Shown piece after piece: positions 35,771 through 43,242 of a stretch of 64,000 bases of DNA. Origin of the DNA: a virus; the IMG/VR virus record IMGVR_UViG_3300042448_001704, positions 24,776 to 88,775 of that record, one strand, 5' to 3'. Positions within the stretch are counted from its first letter, which is position 1. Every line of letters begins with the position of its first letter. Position numbers and translations under genes: made by a program. Under the pieces are notes generated by a model. It searched no databases, had not been told where the DNA came from, and saw only the letters and a list, made by a program, of their open reading frames with translations.

Positions 35771-35795
35771 GACTTACTGTACTCTATAGTAAGTC
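35771..35795. promoter_or_regulatory. Palindromic operator candidate
   Basis: GACTTACT at 35,771-35,778 and AGTAAGTC at 35,788-35,795 form 8-base arms with a 9-base centre, in the divergent region next to the wHTH gene. A plausible autoregulatory site. Confidence 0.5.
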
Positions 35796-35833
35796 AAGTT
35801 AGCAAACAAACTGCACTACAAAAATGGAGTCAC

Positions 35834-36073
35834 ATGTCAGAACTGTCCGAAAGACTAAAAACAATTTCGTCTGGTTCAAAAACCCCCTGTCCTTTGGGGA
35901 AGATACTTTTAGATCTTGATAAAGAAACATCAGAAGCGCTTCAACTTGCTTTGGAAAGTAGAGTAGCAACAAGAATAATTCATCTTGAACTATCTGGTGC
36001 TGGCATGAAAATTGGAAGAGACACAATAACTCAACACCGCAATGGTTGGTGCAGATGCGGAAAGGGTCAGTAA
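35834..36073 (+). CDS. Small HTH-like protein
   Basis: 79 residues. The C-terminal half (LELSGAGMKIGRDTITQHRNGWCRCGKGQ) resembles a helix-turn-helix with a terminal CRC pair, as in small phage DNA-binding proteins. TAATG overlap with the metallophosphatase gene points to joint expression. May be a regulator or terminase-small-subunit-like protein. Not certain. Confidence 0.55.
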   Translation: MSELSERLKTISSGSKTPCPLGKILLDLDKETSEALQLALESRVATRIIHLELSGAGMKIGRDTITQHRNGWCRCGKGQ

Positions 36074-37269
36074 TGACTACAAACAAAAAAACACCCGGAC
36101 TATCAAATCGTCTCACAGAAGCCGCTGGAAGTATCAACAAAAAAGAAGCTAACGCTAAACTTCTTGGTTCAATTGCAGAAATGCTAGAACGTAAAAATAT
36201 TGATATCACCGAAATCGGAGATATTAAACGCGTTTCTCTTTATCAATCAATGATTAAAGATGACCAAGGCGAAGCGCAAATTCACGACCTTGCCGCAATT
36301 CAATTTTCACCAAAATGGGAGTCTGGTCCAGAGTGGCCCGTTGTACAGCAAGGGAAACCAGTACAACTACAAAAGACAACGACAAAACCCAAAACAGCAA
36401 CAGACTTCAAAACGTGCATTGTGGTACCCGATATACAGTTCGGTTTCTTTAGAAACAAGAACGGTGAACTGGAACCAACACACGACGATGCGGCAATTGC
36501 AATTTTGTTAGCAATGATTAAAGACGTAAAGCCGGATTTGATTGCCTGTGTTGGTGACAACCTTGACCTTCCAGAAATGGGCAAGTACATCAACTATCCG
36601 TCGTATGCACAAACAACACAAGCGTCAATTGACCGAGCAACAATGTTCTGTGCTCAAATGCGAGACGCTGCACCACACGCACGGATTGTTTGGCTTGCTG
36701 GAAACCACGAAGAAAGAATGCCGAAGTATCTAGTTCAAAACGCTGGAGCGGCATATGGATTGAGAAAAGGAATGACACCAGAGTCATGGCCTGTTCTTTC
36801 AGTTCCATATCTTTGCCGTATGGAAGATTACGGTGTTGAGTACAAGCCTGGATATCCAGCAGCTGACCTTTGGATTAATAAGAAGTTAAAAATTATTCAT
36901 GGTGACAGAGTTAAGTCCAACGGTTCTACTGCACATGTATATTTGAATGCAGAGAAAGTATCGGTTATTTATGGGCACATCCACCGCATTGAAACGGCGT
37001 TTAAAACACGCGAAGACTACGATGGTGCTAGGACAATCATGGCTGCATCTCCTGGGTGTCTTGCTCGTATTGATGGTGCTATTCCTTCTACCCGAGGTGG
37101 GGTAGACCTAGACGGTCGTCCTTTGACACGTTTTGAAAACTGGCAACAAGGCATTGGTGTAATTACCTATGAAGAAACCGGCGATCACAAGTTCTCTTAC
37201 GAAGTTGCAACTATCTATAACGGATGGTGCATGTATCGTGGCAAAGAATACATCGCTGAAAGAAGCTAA
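36073..37269 (+). CDS. Calcineurin-like metallophosphatase
   Basis: 398 residues from ATG 36,073 (an in-frame start at 36,046 overlaps the previous gene). The metal-binding motifs are in order: VPDIQ (Asp, with Gln in place of the usual His), GDNLD, GNHEE, a HGD and GHIH. The first 110 residues are a helical, likely DNA-binding or oligomerisation part. Expected to hydrolyse phosphodiesters on nucleic acid or nucleotide. Substrate unknown. Confidence 0.8.
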   Translation: MTTNKKTPGLSNRLTEAAGSINKKEANAKLLGSIAEMLERKNIDITEIGDIKRVSLYQSMIKDDQGEAQIHDLAAIQFSPKWESGPEWPVVQQGKPVQLQKTTTKPKTATDFKTCIVVPDIQFGFFRNKNGELEPTHDDAAIAILLAMIKDVKPDLIACVGDNLDLPEMGKYINYPSYAQTTQASIDRATMFCAQMRDAAPHARIVWLAGNHEERMPKYLVQNAGAAYGLRKGMTPESWPVLSVPYLCRMEDYGVEYKPGYPAADLWINKKLKIIHGDRVKSNGSTAHVYLNAEKVSVIYGHIHRIETAFKTREDYDGARTIMAASPGCLARIDGAIPSTRGGVDLDGRPLTRFENWQQGIGVITYEETGDHKFSYEVATIYNGWCMYRGKEYIAERS

Positions 37270-37275
37270 ATATCC

Positions 37276-37533
37276 TTGAGGCGCAAATCAAAACAGAAAA
37301 CAGATGTTGATCTGCTGGATGAAATAAAGTATTTGACTTCCGAGTTGAGAATAATGTCTTCAATGTGTCTTGAGGAAACAGCCCTTGCTGACCTCATGCA
37401 TCAAACCATTGTCAATATTTTAAACAAACTGCCTGTTGATTGGCGTATGGAAATACTTCCTGAAATTAAACACGCTGTTCTTTATTACGAAAACCGTAGA
37501 GATGGAGAAGAAGACGACCCAGATGATTGGTAG
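37276..37533 (+). CDS. Helical acidic-tailed protein, unknown
   Basis: 85 residues. Helices DVDLLDEIKYLTSELRIMSSM and ETALADLMHQTIVNILNKL, then an acidic EEDDPDDW tail. Start is TTG 37,276 seven bases after the phosphatase stop, with a poor ribosome site. Later ATG codons are inside the first helix, so the start is uncertain. Confidence 0.5.
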   Translation: MRRKSKQKTDVDLLDEIKYLTSELRIMSSMCLEETALADLMHQTIVNILNKLPVDWRMEILPEIKHAVLYYENRRDGEEDDPDDW

Positions 37534-37547
37534 TCAATACTGACTAT

Positions 37548-37718
37548 CTATTTTTTGGTTTTCTTGTCAGTGGCTTTAGATTCAAAAAAATCATCAAGCG
37601 CTTGTCTTATAATGGAACCGCGTGAGAGTTTAAGTTGATCTGCGATTGAATCAAGTTTTTCTGCCCGTTCCCGGGAAATGTGAATTACTAGTTTCTCAAA
37701 ATCTTTATTTTCAGACAT
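37548..37718 (-). CDS. Ribbon-helix-helix (CopG-like) regulator
   Basis: 56 residues from ATG 37,718: LVIHISRERAEKLDSIADQLKLSRGSIIRQALDDFFES has the beta-strand and two helices of an RHH fold. Upstream codons in the frame belong to the tRNA, so the short start is right. Likely binds DNA as a dimer. It ends next to the converging gene. Confidence 0.7.
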   Translation of the reverse strand: MSENKDFEKLVIHISRERAEKLDSIADQLKLSRGSIIRQALDDFFESKATDKKTKK

Positions 37719-37736
37719 TTTGCCTCTTTGTTGTAG

Positions 37737-37812
37737 TGGTGCCTTCGGTTGGACTTGAACCAACGACCTGCGGATTAGAAGTCCGTTGCTCTATCCGCTG
37801 AGCTACGAAGGC
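37737..37812 (-). tRNA. tRNA-Arg (UCU)
   Basis: Read on the - strand, acceptor GCCTTCG pairs with CGAAGGC, followed by discriminator A and an encoded CCA (37,737-37,739). D-loop GCTCAGCGGATAGAGC, anticodon loop CTTCTAA (anticodon TCT), T-stem loop GGTTCAAGTCC. AGA codons are frequent in these genes, so it would help decode them in a GC-rich host. Confidence 0.95.
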
Positions 37813-37842
37813 TTAATTGTTTTATGTTATCAGGCGTAAAAA

Positions 37843-37851
37843 TGCTACGCT
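37843..37851 (+). promoter_or_regulatory. Extended -10 for a leaderless gene
   Basis: TGC-TACGCT ends seven bases before ATG 37,859 with no ribosome site, the third case of this pattern. Confidence 0.45.
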
Positions 37852-37858
37852 TCTGTTT

Positions 37859-38518
37859 ATGCAAGAAACAAATAGAGAAATTATTGACAAACAACTAAAC
37901 GACTCCCTCAATGCTCCGAGAAGTAAATATAAACTTTCCGAGACAATAGAAACGATGACTTCTAGTTTGCGCAAAATAATCAGCAATATATATTTTGTTG
38001 ATCCGTTGTACGAAAATGAAGAACTACTAGAAACAGCAAAACGTTTAGAGCATTTAGTTGAAAAAGCGAAAATAGATGAACTTTTTCCTCCCTGGCTTAA
38101 TATCTCTTACAAAAATCCATTGTCTGGATTAATGAACCCAATAGCTCCTCCATTGGTTTACCCAAAAGTTGGTCAAACAGACTTTCATGTTTCGTTCAAC
38201 AAGGCACACCAAGGAATGAACAATGTTGTTCACGGTGGTGTTCTTGCTTCCGTTCTTGATGAAGCAATACAGAAAACAAGTCAGCAGATAGGAAAATTTT
38301 GTGCGACTTCCGAGATAACTACAGTTTTTAAAAAACCCACACCAACAAATGTTGAGCTAATTATAAGAAGTAAAATAGTTGACATTCAAGAAAACAGAAT
38401 ACTCATAACGGCCGAACTGTTATGCAATGAAGTAATTACAGCAGTAGCAACTGCCACTATGGTGCCGATTGATATAGAAAAAATTAAAAAATCGGTTTCC
38501 GATACTCTAAAATCTTAA
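37859..38518 (+). CDS. Hotdog-fold thioesterase, PaaI-like
   Basis: 219 residues from ATG 37,859; the earlier in-frame start at 37,817 would run into the tRNA region. A helical N-terminus precedes the 4HBT domain: VHGGVLASVLDEAIQ (the HGG motif with catalytic Asp), then YKKPTPTNVELIIRSKI-type strands with ITAELLCNEVITAVATATMVPI. Expected to hydrolyse acyl-thioesters. The role in a phage is unknown. Confidence 0.72.
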   Translation: MQETNREIIDKQLNDSLNAPRSKYKLSETIETMTSSLRKIISNIYFVDPLYENEELLETAKRLEHLVEKAKIDELFPPWLNISYKNPLSGLMNPIAPPLVYPKVGQTDFHVSFNKAHQGMNNVVHGGVLASVLDEAIQKTSQQIGKFCATSEITTVFKKPTPTNVELIIRSKIVDIQENRILITAELLCNEVITAVATATMVPIDIEKIKKSVSDTLKS

Positions 38519-38586
38519 CCAACCAGAGCGATGGCTGCAATTAGAACGACTGCTGACCATGCAATAAACTTAACTACGAATTTCAT
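38515..38586 (-). CDS. Very small membrane peptide (23 aa)
   Basis: Sequence MKFVVKFIAWSAVVLIAAIALVG, one transmembrane helix. ATG overlaps the stop of the gene at 38,583 (ATGA) with an AAGGA ribosome site six bases upstream of the start, a sign of coupled translation. Too short for homology. A small toxin-like or membrane-regulating peptide is possible. Confidence 0.5.
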   Translation of the reverse strand: MKFVVKFIAWSAVVLIAAIALVG

Positions 38587-38774
38587 TTTGATCCTTGTTT
38601 TTGTGATTGGTAATAGGGGTTATTCTTATCATGCACCAGGGTCGCATACCCTGCCTGAAGGTAATCGCCCCAATTGTCGTTCATATATTTGAACCATGCT
38701 TTACGATCAGATTCTGACATGTCTTTCCAGACTGCAAAGTTGGCTCCTATTTCAGGTTCGCTACCGATTGCCAT
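38583..38774 (-). CDS. Small soluble protein, unknown
   Basis: 63 residues starting MAIGSEPEIGANFAVWKDMSESDRKAWFKYMNDNWGDYLQAGYATL, with aromatic-rich amphipathic helices. Ends by ATGA overlap with the 23-residue membrane peptide and follows the gene at 38,784 by 9 bases in the same operon. Function unknown. Confidence 0.55.
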   Translation of the reverse strand: MAIGSEPEIGANFAVWKDMSESDRKAWFKYMNDNWGDYLQAGYATLVHDKNNPYYQSQKQGSK

Positions 38775-38783
38775 TACAAAACC

Positions 38784-39407
38784 TTACGAAAATACTGTTG
38801 GGATAGTTGAGAGAACAACAGCACCGAACAGCCATATGAGTACCGAAAAGGTTGATAGATAAGCAACAAGGTTTTTCATCTTCATGACGGTTGTGATACC
38901 TAGAAGAAACAAAGAAACAGCGAATAGTCCTGTGAGCATCTGAAGTTGATTGCTGTATTTTCCCTCAGTATCAGACAAATTTGTCCAATACTCGCTGCTT
39001 TTGTGTGTTTCAGTGTACGGGTTATACAGTTCGTCCATATAAGTCTTGCAGCCTGGTAGAAACCCTTTTGGATTTTCATAAAAACACGGCATAGCAAACA
39101 CATACAACTCGTAAGACCCATTGGCTGTCTTTATGTCGGAGTAAATGTCATCCATACTAACACCGTCCACCAACACACGAACTTGTTTGTCTTTCCATAC
39201 AGACAGGTCGTCTCGGTATTTTACTTCAGCTGTAATCCACATATTGTTCGCTTCAGACAGGATTAGTTGATACTCAGAACCGGCATCTGACGATCTACCC
39301 CCATGAAGAGATGATTGAATTGCTGTCCAAGCGGTAGTGGTGGAAACCAAACCGAGCATTACGACAATAAACAGGTCGCCAGATAATTTTTTAATTATTT
39401 TGTTCAT
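38784..39407 (-). CDS. Membrane protein, DUF4337-like region
   Basis: 207 residues from ATG 39,407 (ATGA overlap with the upstream stop). Hydrophobic segments at about 15-32 (DLFIVVMLGLVSTTTAWTAI) and two near the C-terminus (LTGLFAVSLFLLGITTVM and AYLSTFSVLIWLFGAVVLSTI) give three helices. The TTTAWTAIQSSLHGG ... EANNMWITAEV stretch resembles bacterial DUF4337-type proteins (recalled). The central extracytoplasmic-looking domain has two Cys. Role unknown. Confidence 0.6.
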   Translation of the reverse strand: MNKIIKKLSGDLFIVVMLGLVSTTTAWTAIQSSLHGGRSSDAGSEYQLILSEANNMWITAEVKYRDDLSVWKDKQVRVLVDGVSMDDIYSDIKTANGSYELYVFAMPCFYENPKGFLPGCKTYMDELYNPYTETHKSSEYWTNLSDTEGKYSNQLQMLTGLFAVSLFLLGITTVMKMKNLVAYLSTFSVLIWLFGAVVLSTIPTVFS

Positions 39408-39640
39408 TTGTTGCTTTCTTTTTTCCACTTAAACATGTTTCTTAGATGAACACCCTGCCAAAGGAACCACATAGCCATGAATCCTGGCTTGTTAAAGATA
39501 ATTGCGTAGGCAAGCCACGGGTACGAGTGAAGGGCGACTATCAGATGCCCATACCACTTACTGTTACCCACTATGAAGCTTCCAGCGACCCCTACGAGCT
39601 CCATTCCGAACAAGAGCCATGTCCAAGCCTGCTCAGTCAT
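39404..39640 (-). CDS. Small membrane protein, PnuC-like fragment
   Basis: 78 residues with three hydrophobic segments. The end YPWLAYAIIFNKPGFMAMWFLWQGVHLRNMFKW resembles the C-terminal helices of PnuC-type transporters (recalled) and phage proteins derived from them. Overlaps both neighbours (ATGA and 8 bases), so it is in one operon with 38,515-39,809. Confidence 0.6.
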   Translation of the reverse strand: MTEQAWTWLLFGMELVGVAGSFIVGNSKWYGHLIVALHSYPWLAYAIIFNKPGFMAMWFLWQGVHLRNMFKWKKESNK

Positions 39641-39809
39641 GAGTCAGTCTTAGGGTCTCTGTGAGTGTAGCCATAAGGCGTGTTGAGTCTTTGGATTCAG
39701 CAATCTGGGCTGCAAGGGTTTCTGCTTTCGCACGCCACTCATTACGGTCTTGTTCTAATTCGCCGGCTCTGTCAATCCACCATTTAATAGTTGTTCTATC
39801 CATTTTCAT
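39633..39809 (-). CDS. Small coiled-coil protein
   Basis: 58 residues from ATG 39,809 (39,803 is an alternative with a better-spaced GGAAG). Sequence MKMDRTTIKWWIDRAGELEQDRNEWRAKAETLAAQIAESK is a charged coiled coil. Overlaps the gene before it by 14 bases. Function unknown. Confidence 0.55.
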   Translation of the reverse strand: MKMDRTTIKWWIDRAGELEQDRNEWRAKAETLAAQIAESKDSTRLMATLTETLRLTHD

Positions 39810-40020
39810 TATCTTCCATACTAGTGTAAAAACCGCTTCCCCATATTTCAATCGGGTGTATCCCCAACTTTACACACCAGGCATCAGCCCTATACAAATC
39901 AATGGTTCCTACGCGCTTCCAATGCCTGACAACATCACGAGATACAAGTTCCTTATACGAAGTGTCCTCTTGTATGTACCTAATAAGGGGAGCAACATCT
40001 AAACGGATGCTCTTTACCAT
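39796..40020 (-). CDS. HTH DNA-binding protein
   Basis: 74 residues. SRDVVRHWKRVGTIDLYRADAWCVKLGIHPIEIWGSGF is a helix-turn-helix of the type seen in actinophage proteins (IDLYRADxWCxxLGxHPxEIWG). First gene of a leftward operon divergent from 40,155. A direct repeat GTCAGT in the region 40,089-40,117 may be its binding site. Confidence 0.65.
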   Translation of the reverse strand: MVKSIRLDVAPLIRYIQEDTSYKELVSRDVVRHWKRVGTIDLYRADAWCVKLGIHPIEIWGSGFYTSMEDNENG

Positions 40021-40154
40021 TGTATCGCCTGCAAAATAAAGGAAAAAACATCATGTATATCACGCATAGATAACAAGCATACCAACCGTCAGTCCTATAG
40101 ACAGGATTTGCGGTCAGTGATATCATTTGTTTTCATACGCACAGGAGACAAAAA
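40021..40154. other. Divergent intergenic region
   Basis: Contains the extended -10 at 40,118 for the right gene, a TATACA-like element on the - strand (about 40,055) and a CGTCAGT/GGTCAGT direct repeat around 40,088-40,117. Confidence 0.5.
40118..40126 (+). promoter_or_regulatory. Extended -10 for the 40-42 kb operon
   Basis: TGA-TATCAT, then an AGGAG ribosome site at 40,143-40,147 and ATG 40,155. Confidence 0.5.
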
Positions 40155-40526
40155 ATGACACGACACCTATATTCGCCATACATGAGCCAAATGCTAGACA
40201 GGTTCCACAAGGATTACGACAAAAGAATAGATTGCGACCCGGGCTGGTACGACCTCATAGAAAAAATTGACGTAGAACTACGGGTTATTGATCCCGAATA
40301 CACGATTTACCAGATAAAAGAGAAGTTTGGCGCTCTCCGTTTCTACTTTGACACAGAAGAACCACCAGAAACACGCACTTACATGCAAGAAATAGTGTCG
40401 GCATATGAACTGATATCTAAGCGTGTCTGCGAGATAACAGGAACAGAGGGGATTCTCATGAAAAAGGGATCACAAATGAAAACTCTCAACCCGTTATACG
40501 CCCCAGAAGGCTTCATTGAGTGTTAA
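40155..40526 (+). CDS. Conserved phage protein (QIKEKFGxLRFY type)
   Basis: 123 residues. The motif CDPGWYDLIEKIDVEL ... IYQIKEKFGALRFYFDTEE is widespread in phages of many hosts and of unknown function. First gene of a rightward operon, overlapping the start of the next (GTG). Confidence 0.65.
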   Translation: MTRHLYSPYMSQMLDRFHKDYDKRIDCDPGWYDLIEKIDVELRVIDPEYTIYQIKEKFGALRFYFDTEEPPETRTYMQEIVSAYELISKRVCEITGTEGILMKKGSQMKTLNPLYAPEGFIEC

Positions 40527-41308
40527 CAGATAATAGAAAGTTCACTTTTTATCTAGGAACAGACAATCCAGCATGGCTAAAGCATGCCGATATACCCCTC
40601 TTTGTTTCTCATTATCGGATCAAAAGATACGTCAACATGCCAAGGGCAATTTGTAACTGGTCATTGGACAGCGGCGGATTCACACAACTATCCATGTTTG
40701 GTGGATGGACAATAACAGCTTCAGAGTACGCAAATGCCGTAAGACGGTATAAAGACGAAATAGGCATGATGGACTGGGCTTCACAGCAAGACTGGATGTG
40801 CGAAGACGCAATGCTTGCAAAGACTGGGTTATCTATAGAAAAGCATCAGGAACTAACAGTTAACAACTATCTAGATTTACAGATGATTGCAGACGACCTA
40901 CCCATTGTTCCTGTCATACAAGGCCAAACACTAGATCAATATCGCCGGCATGTAGACATGTTTAACAAAGCCGGAATAGACCTACTTAGCAAAGACATAG
41001 TTGGTATTGGCTCTGTCTGTAGAAGGCAATCAACCAACGAAATAAAATCAATAGTAGAACCCTTGACACTAGATGGTTTAAAACTACACGGATTCGGCAT
41101 GAAAAGAACAGGACTCCGACAAGTAGGACACGCAATGACCAGTAGTGATTCAATGGCGTGGAGTTTCACCGCGCGCAGAGGAAACATACGGCTCCCCGAA
41201 TGTACCCACAAAGCAATAAAGTGTTCACACTGCTTGACATACGCCCTAAAATGGCGCAAATTAGTACTACAAGATTATTTAGATTCTTTCCCAACAGTAA
41301 CAATCTAA
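40520..41308 (+). CDS. DpdA-like guanine transglycosylase
   Basis: 262 residues, GTG start. The TGT-fold signatures resemble phage DpdA proteins that exchange guanine for 7-deazaguanine in DNA: FYLGTDNPAWLKHADIPLFVSHYRIKRY, the SLDSGGFTQLSMFGGW segment holding Asp, the IVPVIQGQTLDQYRRHVDMFNKAGIDL stretch, and GIGSVCRRQSTNEIKSI and KLHGFGMKRTGL. Near the end are two Cys with His (CTHKAIKCSHC), a zinc site. Queuosine/preQ0 synthesis genes are not in the window, so the base must come from the host or from other genes. Confidence 0.8.
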   Translation: MLTDNRKFTFYLGTDNPAWLKHADIPLFVSHYRIKRYVNMPRAICNWSLDSGGFTQLSMFGGWTITASEYANAVRRYKDEIGMMDWASQQDWMCEDAMLAKTGLSIEKHQELTVNNYLDLQMIADDLPIVPVIQGQTLDQYRRHVDMFNKAGIDLLSKDIVGIGSVCRRQSTNEIKSIVEPLTLDGLKLHGFGMKRTGLRQVGHAMTSSDSMAWSFTARRGNIRLPECTHKAIKCSHCLTYALKWRKLVLQDYLDSFPTVTI

Positions 41309-41334
41309 AAAAACGCTATCCAACAAGGCAAACA

Positions 41335-41958
41335 ATGACAACAATAGTGGCAATACAAGGAGACGGTTACGCCGTAGTCTGCACAGATTCAAGGGTTTCA
41401 TCAATGGATGAATCAGGATTCGCATTCCAAATCACAACCCTCGGAGCAGGCTCCAGCAAAATAGCCCAAAACGGCAAATACCTATTAGGAGCTGCAGGAG
41501 ACGTACGAGCAATCAACATCCTGCACTACTCGTTCGTACCCCCAACACCAACACCCACACTAAAAGGCAAACAACTAGACGCCTTCATAACAAACAAATT
41601 CGTACCCGCACTACGGGCATGCTTTGACGAATCAGGGTATTCACTGCCAGAGCGCGACTCATCCGAACATCTCGCAGAACACAACTCCACGATCCTCGTA
41701 GTCATAAATGGCACTATATACATAATAGACGGAGACTACTCCTGGACATCAGACAACAACGGAATTTACGCTATCGGTTCAGGTTCACCCTATGCGCTAG
41801 GAGCAATACAAGCCTTAACGCCGAAACAAAAACCAACACTCCAACAAGCCAAAAACATCGCTGTTAAAGCATTAAACATCACAACCAAATTTGACCCTTA
41901 CACAGGTCCGCCGTACCAGACATACACACAAGAAAACCCTTTGCCAGCAAGAAAATAA
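41335..41958 (+). CDS. Proteasome/HslV-like Ntn hydrolase
   Basis: 207 residues from ATG 41,335; the upstream in-frame start at 41,158 lies in the previous gene. Met-Thr-Thr start gives a potential Thr nucleophile after Met removal, with Asp18 (AVVCTDSR) and Lys42 (SSKI) corresponding to catalytic Asp17 and Lys33 of proteasome beta subunits. GAAGD is the loop after them. No HslU- or Mpa-like ATPase is in the window. Self-compartmentalised protease activity is possible, and substrates are unknown. Confidence 0.78.
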   Translation: MTTIVAIQGDGYAVVCTDSRVSSMDESGFAFQITTLGAGSSKIAQNGKYLLGAAGDVRAINILHYSFVPPTPTPTLKGKQLDAFITNKFVPALRACFDESGYSLPERDSSEHLAEHNSTILVVINGTIYIIDGDYSWTSDNNGIYAIGSGSPYALGAIQALTPKQKPTLQQAKNIAVKALNITTKFDPYTGPPYQTYTQENPLPARK

Positions 41959-41969
41959 CGGCTAATAAT

Positions 41970-42281
41970 ATGACTGACACAAACCCAATAGATTTAACCG
42001 ATACACACGAAACAACCTGGACAAACAAAGCATCCTGCAAAGGCCTAACACACCTCATGTTCCCCAAAGAACACAAAGACATCACCTACATAAAACAAGC
42101 CCGACTCATATGCAAAACATGCCCAGTCATAGAACAATGCCTAGACTACGCACTAGAATTCCCCGCAGCAGACATGCACGGAGTATGGGCAGGCTTAACA
42201 AGCAGACAACTACTAGCAGAACAAAGACGACAAGGCCGAACCCCCACACGCCCATCAATCGCCCAAATGTATCCCCACTAG
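41970..42281 (+). CDS. WhiB-family regulator
   Basis: 103 residues. Four Cys (C23, C48, C51, C57) bind a 4Fe-4S cluster, and GVWAGLT at 71-77 is the turn characteristic of the family. The C-terminus is basic with QRRQGRTPTRPS. WhiB proteins are restricted to actinobacteria and their phages, so this fixes the host phylum. Phage copies can alter host sigma-factor activity. Confidence 0.93.
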   Translation: MTDTNPIDLTDTHETTWTNKASCKGLTHLMFPKEHKDITYIKQARLICKTCPVIEQCLDYALEFPAADMHGVWAGLTSRQLLAEQRRQGRTPTRPSIAQMYPH

Positions 42282-42622
42282 AAAACCCTAATCCCACACG
42301 AATCACAAAACACCATAGACCCACCATCAGAAGACACATCCACACGGTCACACGAAACCAAACCACACGGTTGCAAAGAACGCTCCCCCGCCAAATACTC
42401 ACGAATAGTGTCAGCAGGAGTGCGGGCGGTCCCCGAGGTTAGTTCTGGCAGCTTTTTGTTGTTGCGTACTGCGTCGTGTATGACGTGATTGATCCATTGG
42501 GTGAGGGATGTTTCGTTTTCTTCACATATTCTGAGTATGTCGTTTTTTAGCCAGCCGGGTACGGTGGTTTGTATGTTGTACTTGTGGTCTGGGTTTTTGG
42601 CTGGTTCAGGTTGGCGAGGCAT
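42278..42622 (-). CDS. RHH-type protein with zinc-ribbon tail
   Basis: 114 residues. N-terminal YNIQTTVPGWLKNDILRICEENETSLTQWINHVIHDAV is an RHH-type fold, and the tail CGLVSCDRVDVSSDGGSMVFCDSC has four Cys as a zinc ribbon. A DNA-binding regulator of the replication operon is plausible. Overlaps the upstream gene by 17 bases. It converges with WhiB. Confidence 0.65.
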   Translation of the reverse strand: MPRQPEPAKNPDHKYNIQTTVPGWLKNDILRICEENETSLTQWINHVIHDAVRNNKKLPELTSGTARTPADTIREYLAGERSLQPCGLVSCDRVDVSSDGGSMVFCDSCGIRVF

Positions 42623-42773
42623 CGCGTAATACTAGCGTCACTATATATTCTGTGATGGTCATATCGTATCCGTCGGATAGTTCTATGATTTGGTTTTTGA
42701 GCTCTGCTGGTATTTTGATGGTGAGGGTTGACACACCTGTGGCTTCTTTGGGTGGGCGGCCGTTTCGTTTCAT
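42606..42773 (-). CDS. Small ribbon-helix-helix protein
   Basis: 55 residues starting MKRNGRPPKEATGVSTLTIKIPAEL, then KNQIIELSDGYDMTITEYIVTLVL. The strand plus two helices matches an RHH fold. ATGA coupled with the gene upstream. Short enough to be overlooked but continuous with the operon. Confidence 0.65.
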   Translation of the reverse strand: MKRNGRPPKEATGVSTLTIKIPAELKNQIIELSDGYDMTITEYIVTLVLRDASPT

Positions 42774-43030
42774 TTTGGTTTACCTAATAGCCATTCTGAC
42801 AGTTCTGCTTTGCCAAAATATTTGGAGATGTCTCCGCCTGTTCGGTGGTGCCAGTTGATGAGTTTTATCATTGAGTTGGTTAGTTCACGATTTGCTTCCA
42901 ATATTGGATCTCTTTGTGTTATTGGATCTTTGGATTCTTTGTGCACATAACAGTAGTAGCCTCCACCCATTGCGTTTGCGTTGCATTGGTTGCCATCTTT
43001 TCTTTTTGATTGGCACGTGCGGGGTTTCAT
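42770..43030 (-). CDS. Zinc-knuckle protein (paralogue 2)
   Basis: 86 residues from ATG 43,030 (earlier in-frame starts are in the overlapping paralogue). TCQSKRKDGNQCNANAMGGGYYCYVHK has C-x8-C...C-x2-H, the same as in the 43,027-43,242 protein. The C-terminus ISKYFGKAELSEWLLG is helical. ATGA links on both sides. Confidence 0.65.
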   Translation of the reverse strand: MKPRTCQSKRKDGNQCNANAMGGGYYCYVHKESKDPITQRDPILEANRELTNSMIKLINWHHRTGGDISKYFGKAELSEWLLGKPK

Positions 43031-43242
43031 TGTGTTGGTCGTCTGTAGTAGGGGATTAGTTCCAGGATTTCGTCGCCTGTCCAAGTGTTTATGTGTAGGA
43101 ACTGTTGTTTTTTGGGGACTGTTGGTTGTTGTGGGTAGGGGGAGCCTTGATGTACTCCGCAGTGTGGGGTGAGGTGCATTGCTCCTGATTTGCATTGGGT
43201 TCCACTTTTGGTGGTTGCTTGGCATCGTGTGTATCTGTTCAT
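43027..43242 (-). CDS. Zinc-knuckle protein (paralogue 1)
   Basis: 71 residues: RCQATTKSGTQCKSGAMHLTPHCGVHQ (C-x8-C-x9-C-x2-H) is a small zinc-binding motif common in phages. Tandem paralogue of the next gene, arisen by duplication. ATGA linked to both neighbours. Confidence 0.65.
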   Translation of the reverse strand: MNRYTRCQATTKSGTQCKSGAMHLTPHCGVHQGSPYPQQPTVPKKQQFLHINTWTGDEILELIPYYRRPTQ

